This document shows, in pieces, positions 9,899 to 19,831 of a DNA stretch of 64,000 bases (positions within the stretch are counted from its first letter, which is position 1; each line of letters begins with the position of its first letter). The DNA comes from Algoriphagus machipongonensis (lineage in GTDB: Bacteria; Bacteroidota; Bacteroidia; Cytophagales; Cyclobacteriaceae): positions 930,001 through 994,000 of the forward strand of contig NZ_CM001023.1 in assembly GCF_000166275.1 (NCBI RefSeq), in the 5' to 3' direction. The position numbers were made by a program, and so were the translations under genes. The notes under the pieces are model-generated. The model worked only from the letters and a program-made list of their open reading frames with translations. It was not told the DNA's origin and did not search any database.

Positions 9899-10303
9899 TT
9901 ACTTTGCTTCTTTTTTTAAAGTGATTTTACCCAAATCCTTAGGCAAGTTTTTTGTCTTTAAGACTACATCAGTTGATTCGTGATCAATCATGGAAATTTG
10001 TAAGGTTATCTCTTCCGATGTGAAATCTTCTAAATCTAAATAAAAGTTCCCTTTTATATCGGTAACAGTTCCTGTGTCTTCATTTTTGACGATAATGATT
10101 GCGCCCGGGAGTGGACTTTTATCCTGGGAAAGAACAATGCCTTTTACTATTTTTTTTGCTTCTAAATACGCTCCATCCCCGGCAGATGTAAGCTGGGTTA
10201 TTGAAAACGCTAAGCCTCCTAGGAAGAGAAAGAGCACTGTGAGAATACTAAACTTTAATTTTCTCTGGTAGAGTTTGTGGGCCTTGTTGATTGAGTTTTT
10301 CAT
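9899..10303 (-). CDS. Membrane-anchored protein with carboxypeptidase-regulatory-like domain
   Basis: I start at the ATG at 10303; the longer frame uses TTG at 10327. The product (about 134 residues) has a basic N-terminus (KAHKLYQRKLK), a hydrophobic anchor or uncleaved signal (FSILTVLFLFLGGLAFSITQL), then a CarboxypepD_reg-like beta-sandwich: VKGIVLSQDKSPLPGAIIIV...GTVTDIKGNFYLDL. These domains occur at the N-terminus of TonB-dependent receptors, but here the domain stands alone. A paralogue with the same C-terminal pattern (LPKxxGxIxL) lies at 12730-13104, on the other side of the DPP IV gene. The function is unknown. Confidence 0.72.
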   Translation of the reverse strand: MKNSINKAHKLYQRKLKFSILTVLFLFLGGLAFSITQLTSAGDGAYLEAKKIVKGIVLSQDKSPLPGAIIIVKNEDTGTVTDIKGNFYLDLEDFTSEEITLQISMIDHESTDVVLKTKNLPKDLGKITLKKEAK

Positions 10304-10366
10304 ATCATTACGAAATTTTAATAACAATATGATATAATTAGTTTTTAAATCCTAATTACCTGAAAA

Positions 10367-12601
10367 TTAATTCACTGGAGTGTGCTTCATCAAATAGTTA
10401 GTAAGCAAAGTATATAAATGAAGTGAGGTTCCTTCACCTTCCCTAATCCCATGTGACCTGTTAGGGTAAGGCATCATCTGGAATTGCTTGTTATGCTTAA
10501 TCAATTCGTTGATCAGCATTTCTGCACTTTGATAGTGTACGTTATCATCACCAGTTCCATGGACAACCAATAAATTTCCTTCCAGATTTTTGGCATACGT
10601 AATTGGAGATCCGTTCACAAAATCTTCCATGTTTTCCTGAGGAAGTCCCATGTAGCGCTCTTGATAGATGTTGTCATAAATCAACTGATTTGAAACTGAG
10701 GCGACAGACATACCAGTCTGATAAACTTCCGGGAATTTAAACATCAGGTTCAAAGTCATGGATCCACCACCACTCCAGCCCCAAACTGCTACTCTTTCCT
10801 CATCTAAATAAGGGAGCTTTAATAATTCTTTTGCTGCCAAACCTTGATCTTGGGCATTGATCACACCGATTTTTCTATAAATGATTTTTCTCCAATCGCT
10901 ACCTTTGAGAGTCGGCGTACCTCGATTATCCATGTCGATGATGAAATAACCCTTTTGCGCCAGCATAATATTGAAAAGACCGACCTGTGTATCTGTAGCC
11001 ACGGTACTCCAAGGTTCGCCATAGACGTGGAAAAGCACTGGATATTTCTTCGATTCATCAAAATCCACTGGATAGATTACCCGTGCATCCATAGTAACTC
11101 CTTCAGAAGTAGTCACAGTGGTAAACTTGATTTCAGGCGTTTTAAGAGAAGCCAGTTTGGTTTTGTAAGCCTGATTCTCTACCAATGATTTCAGCACCTC
11201 ATGCTTCGGCAAAGAGACCAATCTCGTGGTCAATGGATCCGAAGTGCTTTGATGATTATGTACTGCAAATTCACCGTTTGGAGCGATATCATAAGTATTT
11301 ACTCCTTCAAAAGCCTCTGGAGTCACACGTCGAAGTTTTCCTTTTCCTGCCAAATCAATGGCATACAGATAGCGCTGCGTCGCATTTTCAGGAGAAGCGA
11401 TAAAGAAGACTTCTTTGTCAGAAAGGCCTCCAAAAGAAGCAACATCATATTCTCCTGGAGTAAGTAAGGTCTTGTTTCCAGTGGAGATATCGACTTTATA
11501 AAGATGTCTCCAGCCATCATTTTCGGTCATGCGGAGAAAAGCTTTTCCATCATCTACCAGTGGCAAACTATTATCACTCCAGCCATATCTGGATAAGTCA
11601 GGATAAGCCAAATCCACCCAAGTCTTTTCAGTTTCTACATAAACCTTCTTTAGTTCTTCATTGGATGGTTTATAGGTCCAGATAGTCAATTGATTTTGCT
11701 TTCTATTCATCTGCTGAATCAAGAGTAGATCCTCATTGATCCACTGCATGCCAGGCAGGTAATTTTCTTTTTCGCCTCCGGGAATAGGAAGCCATTTGGT
11801 CTTTTTGGAAGCAATGTCGACTAGGCCAATTTTCGCTCCGGCAGGTTCTTCACCCACTTTTGGGTATTGTAAGGGAATCGGTCTGGAATAGACTGAATCC
11901 GTATTGTTGATCATGTAAAAGGTTCCGATTTTGGAGGCATCGATTTGCCAAAAAGAAATGAACTTGGCATCTGGACTCCAAGCAAAACCATCCCGTTTTC
12001 CAAACTCTTCTTCATAAGCCCAGTCGAAAGTTCCGTTAATGATTTTGTCAGTCCCATCAGAGGTCAATTGAGTGACTTCCCCTGTTTTAAAGTCCTCTAA
12101 ATACAAATTGAATTTCTGCACATAAGCGACTTTGGAATTGTCTGAAGAGAACTTCGCAAACATCAAGGAGGAAGATTCAAATTGTGCCCCCAACTTCTTC
12201 AGAAGTTTTGTATCCAGATCATAAACGTAATAGTCTCCTTTGGTATTGGATCTCCAGACCCTGCTGGAATTGGTGAAAATCAAGACCTTGCTACCGTCTT
12301 CTGAAAGGCTGAAAGATTCGATTCGTATAGGCTTACCATTGCTTTGTAAAGCAGATCCCGGCACAAAAACGCTCTTCTCTAAACTTTTGCTATCCCATCT
12401 TGCCAGTTCATTTCCATTCTCCACAGTGACATAAGCCGCTCCATTTTCAATCCATTGGATCGGCTGGAGCCTTTCTTGGCTGAATTCATTGGAAGCGTAG
12501 ATTCTCTCTAGTGTGAGAATATCAGAAGTTTGGGCTTGGATGCTTTGAGTGAAAACAGAAAAAAGGATTCCTAAAAAAAGGAGGTGAATGGGACGTTTCA
12601 T
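10367..12601 (-). CDS. Dipeptidyl peptidase IV family serine peptidase (S9B), secreted
   Basis: The protein has 744 residues with a Sec signal (ILFSVFTQSIQAQ). The N-terminal half is an eight-bladed propeller containing DWAYEEEFG, the double-Glu motif that holds the substrate amino terminus in DPP IV. The C-terminal alpha/beta hydrolase has GWSGGG (Ser about 610; GWSYGG in most homologues), GTGDDNVHYQ (Asp about 685) and RSHGIREG (His about 717). DPP IV removes Xaa-Pro or Xaa-Ala dipeptides from peptides. A periplasmic location and peptide scavenging are inferred. Small carboxypeptidase-regulatory-like paralogues flank it on both sides in the same orientation, so it may be part of a minus-strand transcription unit. 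Confidence 0.93.
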   Translation of the reverse strand: MKRPIHLLFLGILFSVFTQSIQAQTSDILTLERIYASNEFSQERLQPIQWIENGAAYVTVENGNELARWDSKSLEKSVFVPGSALQSNGKPIRIESFSLSEDGSKVLIFTNSSRVWRSNTKGDYYVYDLDTKLLKKLGAQFESSSLMFAKFSSDNSKVAYVQKFNLYLEDFKTGEVTQLTSDGTDKIINGTFDWAYEEEFGKRDGFAWSPDAKFISFWQIDASKIGTFYMINNTDSVYSRPIPLQYPKVGEEPAGAKIGLVDIASKKTKWLPIPGGEKENYLPGMQWINEDLLLIQQMNRKQNQLTIWTYKPSNEELKKVYVETEKTWVDLAYPDLSRYGWSDNSLPLVDDGKAFLRMTENDGWRHLYKVDISTGNKTLLTPGEYDVASFGGLSDKEVFFIASPENATQRYLYAIDLAGKGKLRRVTPEAFEGVNTYDIAPNGEFAVHNHQSTSDPLTTRLVSLPKHEVLKSLVENQAYKTKLASLKTPEIKFTTVTTSEGVTMDARVIYPVDFDESKKYPVLFHVYGEPWSTVATDTQVGLFNIMLAQKGYFIIDMDNRGTPTLKGSDWRKIIYRKIGVINAQDQGLAAKELLKLPYLDEERVAVWGWSGGGSMTLNLMFKFPEVYQTGMSVASVSNQLIYDNIYQERYMGLPQENMEDFVNGSPITYAKNLEGNLLVVHGTGDDNVHYQSAEMLINELIKHNKQFQMMPYPNRSHGIREGEGTSLHLYTLLTNYLMKHTPVN

Positions 12602-12729
12602 GATGATCTCTGAGATATGATGTTCTCAAAAATAAAGGAATATCCCAAGACTTCTCATAGAAGGTTAATACAAAGAATAAACAGGTCAATTTGACCTGTT
12701 TATTAAAGTTAGTTTGAAATATTTCTCTG

Positions 12730-13104
12730 TTATTCTTTGAATGCTGCGTCTGCCAGTTTTATCTGTCCATAGGACTTTGGTAAATCCTTTATCACCACCT
12801 CCATAGTTTTTCGGGCATGTTCCCAATGGCTAAAAACCAAGGTTACTTTCTTTTCTGTAAATTGGCTGAGATCCAATTCAAAAAATCCATTTGCATCGGA
12901 CACTATTCCTTTGGTTGTTCCGTCCACTATTACGGCGACCCCTATAATAGGAGAACCATTTTTGGTGACAAACTGAGCTCGCACAATGGGTTTTGAAGGC
13001 GGTTTAATATGTTTTTCTTGTTGTGCACTGACCTCATGAGTCAATGTCAAGAAAAAAAACGAACTAAAAATCAGGAATAACCGAAAGAAATTGGAGGAAT
13101 TCAT
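12730..13104 (-). CDS. Secreted small protein with carboxypeptidase-regulatory-like domain
   Basis: This 124-residue protein has a signal peptide (FFRLFLIFSSFFFLTLTHEVSAQ) followed by a single CarboxypepD_reg-like domain: RAQFVTKNGSPIIGVAVIVDGTTKGIVSDANGFFELDL. Its end (IKDLPKSYGQIKLADA) parallels the end of the protein at 9899-10303 (KNLPKDLGKITLKKEA), so the two are paralogues. Unlike the paralogue it appears fully secreted. It lies 128 bases upstream of the DPP IV gene on the same strand. The function is unknown. Confidence 0.7.
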   Translation of the reverse strand: MNSSNFFRLFLIFSSFFFLTLTHEVSAQQEKHIKPPSKPIVRAQFVTKNGSPIIGVAVIVDGTTKGIVSDANGFFELDLSQFTEKKVTLVFSHWEHARKTMEVVIKDLPKSYGQIKLADAAFKE

Positions 13105-13192
13105 CTGATAGAAATTTAGAAACTAAAAAAGATTTAATATCAATTAACTAATTCTATCTCAGAAAATCAATTTTCATTTTTTTATTTAATGA

Positions 13193-15370
13193 TCAAATAT
13201 TCCACCAATAAGTAAATTTCAATACCACAGATCGGTTCTTAGTGTAGAATGGCGCTGGTAAATAGTTATCCGTATAGACTAAGAAAATGTCTGATGCCGG
13301 CTTAAATCTCCATTGAAACCTCGTGTTCAGGTTGATGTTTTCGATTTGCTCATTGTATTGTACAAATGCCGTAAAGAAAAGCGTATTGGTCATCGTGACA
13401 TCAACTCTTGGTCCCACCAACCAGAAGTTGGTATTGTACCAAGGCTCAGGCAAATGAATGGAATTATAATTGGCACTTAAGGCAATGCTGACATAGGGTT
13501 GAAACCTGTAGCCGATATCTGCAGTGACATTATACCGCTTGCCATCCGCATAATATCCTCCCAATCGGGTAGTGAAGGCATAGGTAAATACACTTTGTGG
13601 CTTGGAAGTAAACTCTGCACCTGTGGCATACCATTGATGTTCTGTACCTCTGGCAAGTGTATCACCGCTGTAATTTGTCGGGTCAAATGGGCGCTGAAGT
13701 AATACATAGTCCGTAGAGACCCATGCTTGAAACGTACTTTGACTCCTCCATTTGATGTTATAGGCAAGAAAAGTGGTATTATCTGTTTTCTCACCATCGG
13801 TATTGAAGAAATAACGTACCCCAACTTTGGGTCCGTGATTCAGGATTTTTTCACTTTTAGGAAAGAACAAGTAACTCGCTTCCGGATTGATTTTATAAAA
13901 TCCGTTTCTAGGAACGTAGCCTACTTCTGCGGTATAATTTTTAGAGACATATTGATGCTCCCAGTTCCAAGTCAGGTTTCCGGAACTGTATTTCAAGTTC
14001 GCTGCATGGACAAATCCATCGCCAACCTGGTTAGGAGCAAAGCTCTTCATAAACATGGCTTTTCCAGTCCAAAGATTGTTGGAAGAAGCCAAGTTGTATT
14101 CCAGTCCAGCATTTCGATTGAATTGGGAATAAATGGGTTGTTCCGCGTCAGGATCCGGATTGTAGTTCAGAGACTGCTTATTGATAAACATCCCGGTTAT
14201 ATTGGATCTGGCACCAACTTGTCTCTGTAAAGCAAAAACGGTAAAGTTTTGAGAAGGTAATCCGTCTTCCTCCACTTCTCCGGTTTGCATGTTCATTGCC
14301 CCGATTCGCCAGTCCTTATTGATTTTTCCGCTCAATCTTGCTCCAAACTGAATAGGTGCATTTAAGCCAATTCTTCTGGAGAAAAACGGACGGATAGTCT
14401 CGTATCCAAAGCTGGCAAAGAGATCTCCATTTTCTAGAAAGAACTGCCTTCTCTCGGGAAAGAAAAGTTCAAATCGATCCAAGTTTGTGACCTGCCTATC
14501 CACTTCTACCTGAGAAAAATCAGGATTCACGGTCAAGTCGAGATTAAGAGAGGAAGTCAAGCCAATTTTGGCATCCAGGCCTACTTCTCTTCTGTATTCG
14601 GTATCCTCATTTCCTTCAATATTTTTTCTAATGCCACCTAAAGCATAAGGGATTAAAGAGACGTTCGCACCTGCTTGTGGCGGGGGCTGATCCCAAATCA
14701 AACTTCCTGTGTAGGCTAAGGATGCTGAAGGGAACTGTCTCGGTACAGGAGCCCAACCAGATTTCTCAGTAGCTTTGAGATCCAATCTTGAGAAGTTGAT
14801 TCCCCATTCTGTAATGCCTTTTTTATACCGAATAGATTTGAATGGGATTGCTGCCTCAAAAACCCATTTGTCATCGTAGTTGGTGACTTTTGATCGCCAC
14901 TTATTATCCCAGCTCAAATCCACACTTCCTCCATTGTACATAATTCCGTCCCACTGAGCTCCCGCTGCATTGGCGCCAAAAGTAAACCCATTGGTCTGGT
15001 CATCAAAAGGGTCCATGAAGAGCAGGAAGTTGTCATTTTTGCCAAAGGAAAAGTCTCTCCGTAAGGACTCTACCATATAAGGACCTGGAAGTAGGTGGAA
15101 ATTTTCTACAATGAGGTAAAGGTTTTCATCATCGTAGGTCATTCTTACATCTGTTCTCACTTGGGCAAAACTGGTGTCCATCGGGGTGATCATAAAAAAG
15201 TCAGTTGCAACTTCAGCATCCATCCAAGCCTTTTCATCTAAGACACCATCGATGATGATTTCAGAGCTCGCTTTTTTGATATTTAGCTGATAGGAGGAAT
15301 TGATTTTCTGTGCCGATAGGTAGAAAGAATTTGCAATGCCAAGGAGCAATAAAAGAATAAGTTTACGCAT
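13193..15370 (-). CDS. DUF5916 outer-membrane protein with CBM9-like N-domain
   Basis: The 725-residue protein has a signal peptide (LILLLLLGIANSFYLSAQ) and then the CBM9-like opening IIDGVLDEKAWMDAEVATDFF...VRTDVRMTYDDENLYL (residues about 37-100). The DUF5916 part follows, with FFPERRQFFLENGDLF near residue 300 and a long stretch of alternating aromatic beta strands that ends in FTYWWNI, an outer-membrane beta-barrel type C-terminus. The family is common in Bacteroidota and its molecular role is not established. It sits next to a TonB-receptor-like barrel gene on the same strand, 94 bases away, suggesting joint transcription. Confidence 0.85.
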   Translation of the reverse strand: MRKLILLLLLGIANSFYLSAQKINSSYQLNIKKASSEIIIDGVLDEKAWMDAEVATDFFMITPMDTSFAQVRTDVRMTYDDENLYLIVENFHLLPGPYMVESLRRDFSFGKNDNFLLFMDPFDDQTNGFTFGANAAGAQWDGIMYNGGSVDLSWDNKWRSKVTNYDDKWVFEAAIPFKSIRYKKGITEWGINFSRLDLKATEKSGWAPVPRQFPSASLAYTGSLIWDQPPPQAGANVSLIPYALGGIRKNIEGNEDTEYRREVGLDAKIGLTSSLNLDLTVNPDFSQVEVDRQVTNLDRFELFFPERRQFFLENGDLFASFGYETIRPFFSRRIGLNAPIQFGARLSGKINKDWRIGAMNMQTGEVEEDGLPSQNFTVFALQRQVGARSNITGMFINKQSLNYNPDPDAEQPIYSQFNRNAGLEYNLASSNNLWTGKAMFMKSFAPNQVGDGFVHAANLKYSSGNLTWNWEHQYVSKNYTAEVGYVPRNGFYKINPEASYLFFPKSEKILNHGPKVGVRYFFNTDGEKTDNTTFLAYNIKWRSQSTFQAWVSTDYVLLQRPFDPTNYSGDTLARGTEHQWYATGAEFTSKPQSVFTYAFTTRLGGYYADGKRYNVTADIGYRFQPYVSIALSANYNSIHLPEPWYNTNFWLVGPRVDVTMTNTLFFTAFVQYNEQIENINLNTRFQWRFKPASDIFLVYTDNYLPAPFYTKNRSVVLKFTYWWNI

Positions 15371-15464
15371 TGGATTACAATACTTTAGAATTAGGGTTCA
15401 TTAATGGAATGTGGACGAGGTATTAAATGATATCTCAAATCATGGTCTGAAATATCTGTTTACC

Positions 15465-17858
15465 TTATTGCTTCAATCGATAGCTTACAGTTAATATAAT
15501 TTGTCTTCTTTGGTACTGTGAATTCCCTTCAGTAAAGAAATTTTCTCCCTCGCTGATGTATCGGTTTCTTCGGGAATTGAAAATATCGGTGGCATTGAAA
15601 ACCAAATTTCCTCTGTCCTGAAAGATACTTTTACTGGCAGAAAGATCCATAAAGAATATTCCTTTTCTAACTCCTTGAACAGTTTTTTGACGGGCATCGT
15701 AATTTGCTCGAACTTGGATATCAAAACCTTCTGCCACAGTAAATCTGGATGTCTGGCGGAATAGCCAGGAGGTCGTTTTAGTTTCGTAGCCATTTTGAAA
15801 ATTAGTTCCATCGATTTTAGCATGGAAAAAATTCAGATTGAAATCTATTTTCCACCAATCACGGATTTGATAGTCACTGGTAAGCTCTACGCCAAATGAG
15901 TTTTCACCATTGAGGTTATAGGGCAATGTTCTGGAGTTTCCATTTTCATCAACCGTGCGAAGTCTCTCAATTTTGTCATCTGTACTTCGGTAATAAACTG
16001 TCGTAAATAAGGTTCCTTTATCAAAGTATTTGATGTGACCTAACTCGAAAGCATTTGTATACTCTGGATTAAGGTCTGGATTTCCACTGAAAAAATTTCT
16101 AGCGTCTGAAAGTGTGACATAAGGACTGAGGTCATTGTAAACCGGTCTGCGAACGCGTCGACTGTAGCTAACCTGAAAGGCATTTTCAGGAGTAATGTTA
16201 TAAGTCAGGTGGGCACTTGGGAAGAGGTTGGTGTATTTTCTGGGATTCACTTCATTCGTTTCTTCCAAAGTGGTCTTTACATCGGTATGTTCTACACGGA
16301 GTCCCCCCTGGTAGCTCCACTTTCCTGATGTATTCCCTACTATCCCATAGGCTGCCAGTATGTTTTCATCGTAAAGAAAAATATTATCCAATCCAGGAAC
16401 TGGTTCGAATTCCCCCGATTCATTTTCTTCCTCTACCAAGTAATCATTTTTCATTTCCCGAAAACTTGTTCTAAAACCTGTTTCAAACTTTCCTTCTTTG
16501 GCAAAAGGCTGAACATAATCCAGCATGGCCAGGTATTGGTTTTCGTACTCATCATTCAGGGAGGTTTGGACCAGAGAGGAACCCGCTAGTGATGTGCCAT
16601 CAGGTAAATAGGAACTTTGGGTAAAGGTCTGGTCAGAATTTTCCCAATAATTAAGATAAGTGAGGGTTCCGGTCAATTCATGCCCTTCACGTTCAAAGCT
16701 TTTCTTGTAATTCATGGAGATTTCCGAGTTGGGCTCCTGCTCCGTTTCGTCTTGATTTCTCAAAGTATAGCCCTGCAGGTTTTCAAGAGTATTCCATGAA
16801 TCCTCGTATCGAATATCGGTATTTCTATGTGCATCAGATCTTCTCCATAAGTAGGAAAGCGTAAGGATGCTGTTTTCGCTGAAATAGTAATCCAAACCTC
16901 CTCTGATGTTATTGTTCATGCTTTTTACTAAGCCTTCATTCGTTTGATTGAGGATAAAAGTGGTGTCTTCACCATAAGTTTCTTGATAAAGCTCGCCCAC
17001 ATTTGGAGAATGTCTGTAGGTAAGTCCGTAGTTGATAAACCAGTTGATTCGCTTATGACGGTAATTCAGGTTGGCGGTAAAACCAAGATTGGTAGGTGTT
17101 CCTCCTACTAATTCAAAGGAGCCATTAAACCCTTGATTGTTGTCTTTTTTCAGAATAATGTTGATCACCCCGGCCATTCCTTCTGCCTCGTATCGTGCGG
17201 AAGGGTTGGTGATCACTTCTACCCGCTCGATCATATTGGCAGGCAATTGACGAAGTCCTGCACTACCTTTGAAACTAACCAATCCGGATGGTTTTCCATC
17301 GATCAGAATTCGAACGTTTTGCGATCCTCTCAACCGTACATTTCCTTCGGGATCCACGGCAATGGAAGGTAGATTCATTAGAATGTCACTGGCATTTCCT
17401 CCCGCATTTGCCAGATCTTTACCCACATTGAAAATCCGCTTGTCCAGTGAAAGCTCCATAGTTGTTTTTTCTCCTTGGACGACCACCTCGTCTAGATCTC
17501 CTGCTGTCGACTCAAGTGAAATAATACCTAGATCAATTTGATTGTTTGCCCTTGAAAAATCGATTACTTCTGTTTGATGGGGTTCAAATCCCATAAACTC
17601 CACCAAAACATAAAAATTACCATAGGGAAGATCTACAGAGAATTTCCCTTCCTCATCAGATATTCCTCCAGCAACCAAGCTGTCAAGAGAGGTGTAAACT
17701 GCCACTGTCGCAAAGCCTAAAGGGTTTTCAGTAGACTTTTCTTGAATCGATCCTGTGATTCTAGCTTTATTTTGTTGGGAATATCCGGTACTAATGCTGA
17801 AAAAAACAAAAAGAAGTATTCCGAAAATCCCAGAGCGAATTCTTGAGGAGGTATACAT
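15465..17858 (-). CDS. TonB-dependent receptor-like outer-membrane barrel (OMP_b-brl_3 type)
   Basis: The 797-residue protein has a signal peptide (FGILLFVFFSISTGYSQ), a carboxypeptidase-regulatory domain (ARITGSIQEKSTENPLGFAT, about 32-110), a plug domain (DILMNLPSIAVDPEGNVRLR; NMIERVEVITNPSARYEAEG; GVINIIL, about 130-235) and a 22-strand-type barrel ending QIILTVSYRLKQ. The plug and barrel match the outer membrane protein beta-barrel family of TonB-linked receptors. A typical N-terminal TonB box is not obvious. The ligand is unknown. The neighbouring DUF5916 and peptidase genes are compatible with envelope nutrient uptake, but no SusD partner is nearby, so it is not a standard SusCD unit. 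Confidence 0.88.
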   Translation of the reverse strand: MYTSSRIRSGIFGILLFVFFSISTGYSQQNKARITGSIQEKSTENPLGFATVAVYTSLDSLVAGGISDEEGKFSVDLPYGNFYVLVEFMGFEPHQTEVIDFSRANNQIDLGIISLESTAGDLDEVVVQGEKTTMELSLDKRIFNVGKDLANAGGNASDILMNLPSIAVDPEGNVRLRGSQNVRILIDGKPSGLVSFKGSAGLRQLPANMIERVEVITNPSARYEAEGMAGVINIILKKDNNQGFNGSFELVGGTPTNLGFTANLNYRHKRINWFINYGLTYRHSPNVGELYQETYGEDTTFILNQTNEGLVKSMNNNIRGGLDYYFSENSILTLSYLWRRSDAHRNTDIRYEDSWNTLENLQGYTLRNQDETEQEPNSEISMNYKKSFEREGHELTGTLTYLNYWENSDQTFTQSSYLPDGTSLAGSSLVQTSLNDEYENQYLAMLDYVQPFAKEGKFETGFRTSFREMKNDYLVEEENESGEFEPVPGLDNIFLYDENILAAYGIVGNTSGKWSYQGGLRVEHTDVKTTLEETNEVNPRKYTNLFPSAHLTYNITPENAFQVSYSRRVRRPVYNDLSPYVTLSDARNFFSGNPDLNPEYTNAFELGHIKYFDKGTLFTTVYYRSTDDKIERLRTVDENGNSRTLPYNLNGENSFGVELTSDYQIRDWWKIDFNLNFFHAKIDGTNFQNGYETKTTSWLFRQTSRFTVAEGFDIQVRANYDARQKTVQGVRKGIFFMDLSASKSIFQDRGNLVFNATDIFNSRRNRYISEGENFFTEGNSQYQRRQIILTVSYRLKQ

Positions 17859-18044
17859 TGGTAATAGGCAAGATCAAATTTTGGGTTCTTCCAAATCAGA
17901 AATCGAGATGGCTTAATTAATTGAAAAGATATTCTGAAAAGCTGGAAAATACAGTTATTTATTTACTAAAGGTGGAATATCACGGTTGAATAGATTAAAG
18001 GTAGTAGTACCTTAGGAGTAAACGCTTTTTACTATCAAATGGGC

Positions 18045-19001
18045 TTATAATTCTTTGCTAACCAAATAAGCTATGTAGACTAGATAAGTGAGGAGTAAAA
18101 TTCCCGCTTCCCATCTATCCAAACTTTTCCTTTTTCCGGTAAACATCGCCAGAAAGAGGAAAATTGTTCCTCCCAATAAGATGTAAAGGTCTTTGTTGAA
18201 AGAAAGCTGATAATCCAAGGGATTAATTATTGAGCTGACACCTAGAATTAGAAAAATATTAAAAATATTAGATCCGATGATGTTTCCGATTGCGATGTCA
18301 TTGTTCTTTTTTAAAGATGCCACTACTGAGGTTGCCAGTTCGGGTAGAGAAGTTCCCGCTGCTACAATTGTTAAACCTATTATTTTTTCGCTGACTCCAA
18401 AAGATTGCGCCATCACTACAGCATTATCTACAACAAGTTTACCTCCTATAACAAGCCCTGCTAATCCAGCTAAAATCAGTCCCCAGATTTTTAGATTGGA
18501 ATAATCTTTAATGATGATTTCACTTTCATTTGGCTCTGACTTGAGCTGGGTAAAAACATAATATAGGAATCCCACGAAAAAGACTATCAGAATGAAACCA
18601 TCTAAATGGGAAAGGGATAGAGCATAATTGTGGAAGTAACCATTAGCTAGGATTAACAGCAGGATAATAGCTAAAAAAGAGAAGGGGATCTCTTTCCAAA
18701 CTGTGCTTGACTGAACGGATAATGGGGCGATTAGCCCTGCAATACCCAAAATGATAAATAAATTGAAATTATTTGAGCCGATGACGTTTCCGAAAACTAG
18801 GTCTGGTAAATGATCAGAGGAAGCAATAGAATTAACCACTAGTTCAGGGGCGGAAGTACCAAAAGCGACGATTGTCAAGCCGATTGCTAAGTCAGAAACT
18901 TTGTGCGTTTTTGCTAAAACAGATGCTCCATCCACAAGCCAATCCGCTCCTTTTACTAAAAGAAGTAAACCACCAATTAAAAGAATTACAGAAAGGGTCA
19001 T
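18045..19001 (-). CDS. Calcium/sodium antiporter (CaCA family, YrbG type)
   Basis: This 318-residue inner-membrane protein has about ten hydrophobic segments and the two inverted alpha repeats of the family: VAFGTSAPELVVN...GNVIGSNNFNLFIILG near residues 45-90 and VAAGTSLPELATS...GNIIGSNIFNIFLILG near residues 205-250. Members exchange Ca2+ for Na+ or H+. The Glu residues in APE and LPE are the ion ligands. It appears monocistronic and is not functionally linked to its neighbours. Confidence 0.93.
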   Translation of the reverse strand: MTLSVILLIGGLLLLVKGADWLVDGASVLAKTHKVSDLAIGLTIVAFGTSAPELVVNSIASSDHLPDLVFGNVIGSNNFNLFIILGIAGLIAPLSVQSSTVWKEIPFSFLAIILLLILANGYFHNYALSLSHLDGFILIVFFVGFLYYVFTQLKSEPNESEIIIKDYSNLKIWGLILAGLAGLVIGGKLVVDNAVVMAQSFGVSEKIIGLTIVAAGTSLPELATSVVASLKKNNDIAIGNIIGSNIFNIFLILGVSSIINPLDYQLSFNKDLYILLGGTIFLFLAMFTGKRKSLDRWEAGILLLTYLVYIAYLVSKEL

Positions 19002-19220
19002 TGCAGATATTTAGTATAATGATGAGTTGATTTTACTAATTAAGTTTAGGGAAATCAGACAAATGTAGCGTTAAACTGACCCAATAAATCCAGAGGTTCA
19101 TTAATTATTTTAGGACATTTTTTATCCGAACCTAGCCTTGAAATTGAACGAGTTTATGCTAAAAAATTGTTTTGCGAAAATTTATAATTAGTTTTCTAAA
19201 CAACTTCAAATCAAATTTTT

Positions 19221-19802
19221 ATGAAAAAGTTACTTGCACCTTTATTCATGATGTTTTTTTTATCATGCATGACATGTTTTGCCCAAGGAGAAATACCACC
19301 CCATATTAAAGAACATATTACTTATCCGGTATTGGATTTTCATCCTTGGGTGGGAGTGATGCCTGTAGATAATCCGAAAATGCCATATGATCCTTCTTTG
19401 GAATATAAGGTTGCAATCGACTTATATGGCTCGTTAAAGGATTCTACTGAGATTCATTCTACCTTTTTGGAAGTGGCAAGAACATATAACTTGAATATTG
19501 CCAACGGTGTCCCGGCAGATAAAATAAAAATTGCCGCGGTCATCCATGGGGGATTGATCCAAGCGATTTTAAATGAAAGTGAGTACGAAAGCAAATACAG
19601 TACGGAAAACCCAAATTTGGCTGCTATCAAAGCATTGGAAGAGGTGGGGGTGAAGTTTTATGTTTGCGGGCAAAGTATGGGATTCTATAACATGAAAGCT
19701 TCACAAATCACACCTATGGTTAATATGGCTGTTTCTGCAAAGACTACATTTATCACTTTAGACCAAATGGGATACTCTTACCTCAACGTGAGCGAGGATT
19801 AA
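19221..19802 (+). CDS. Secreted DsrE/DsrF-like family protein
   Basis: This 193-residue protein has a signal peptide (LLAPLFMMFFLSCMTCFAQ). The mature part resembles DsrE-like sulfur-relay folds: YKVAIDLYGSLKD near residue 70, KIKIAAVIHGGLIQAIL near 115-131 and GVKFYVCGQSMGFYNM near 155-170, with a single conserved-position Cys in YVCGQ that in cytoplasmic relatives carries sulfur. Export is unusual for classic DsrE but common for the Bacteroidota DsrE-family proteins. The C-terminus ends convergent with the next gene, 29 bases apart. The role is unknown. Confidence 0.78.
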   Translation: MKKLLAPLFMMFFLSCMTCFAQGEIPPHIKEHITYPVLDFHPWVGVMPVDNPKMPYDPSLEYKVAIDLYGSLKDSTEIHSTFLEVARTYNLNIANGVPADKIKIAAVIHGGLIQAILNESEYESKYSTENPNLAAIKALEEVGVKFYVCGQSMGFYNMKASQITPMVNMAVSAKTTFITLDQMGYSYLNVSED

Positions 19803-19831
19803 TTTGTCTTCGATAAATTGGGTAAATAAAA

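Noticed and set aside
15465..17858. SusC of a SusCD pair
   Set aside because: No SusD-like lipoprotein gene is adjacent; the barrel belongs to the OMP_b-brl_3 type.
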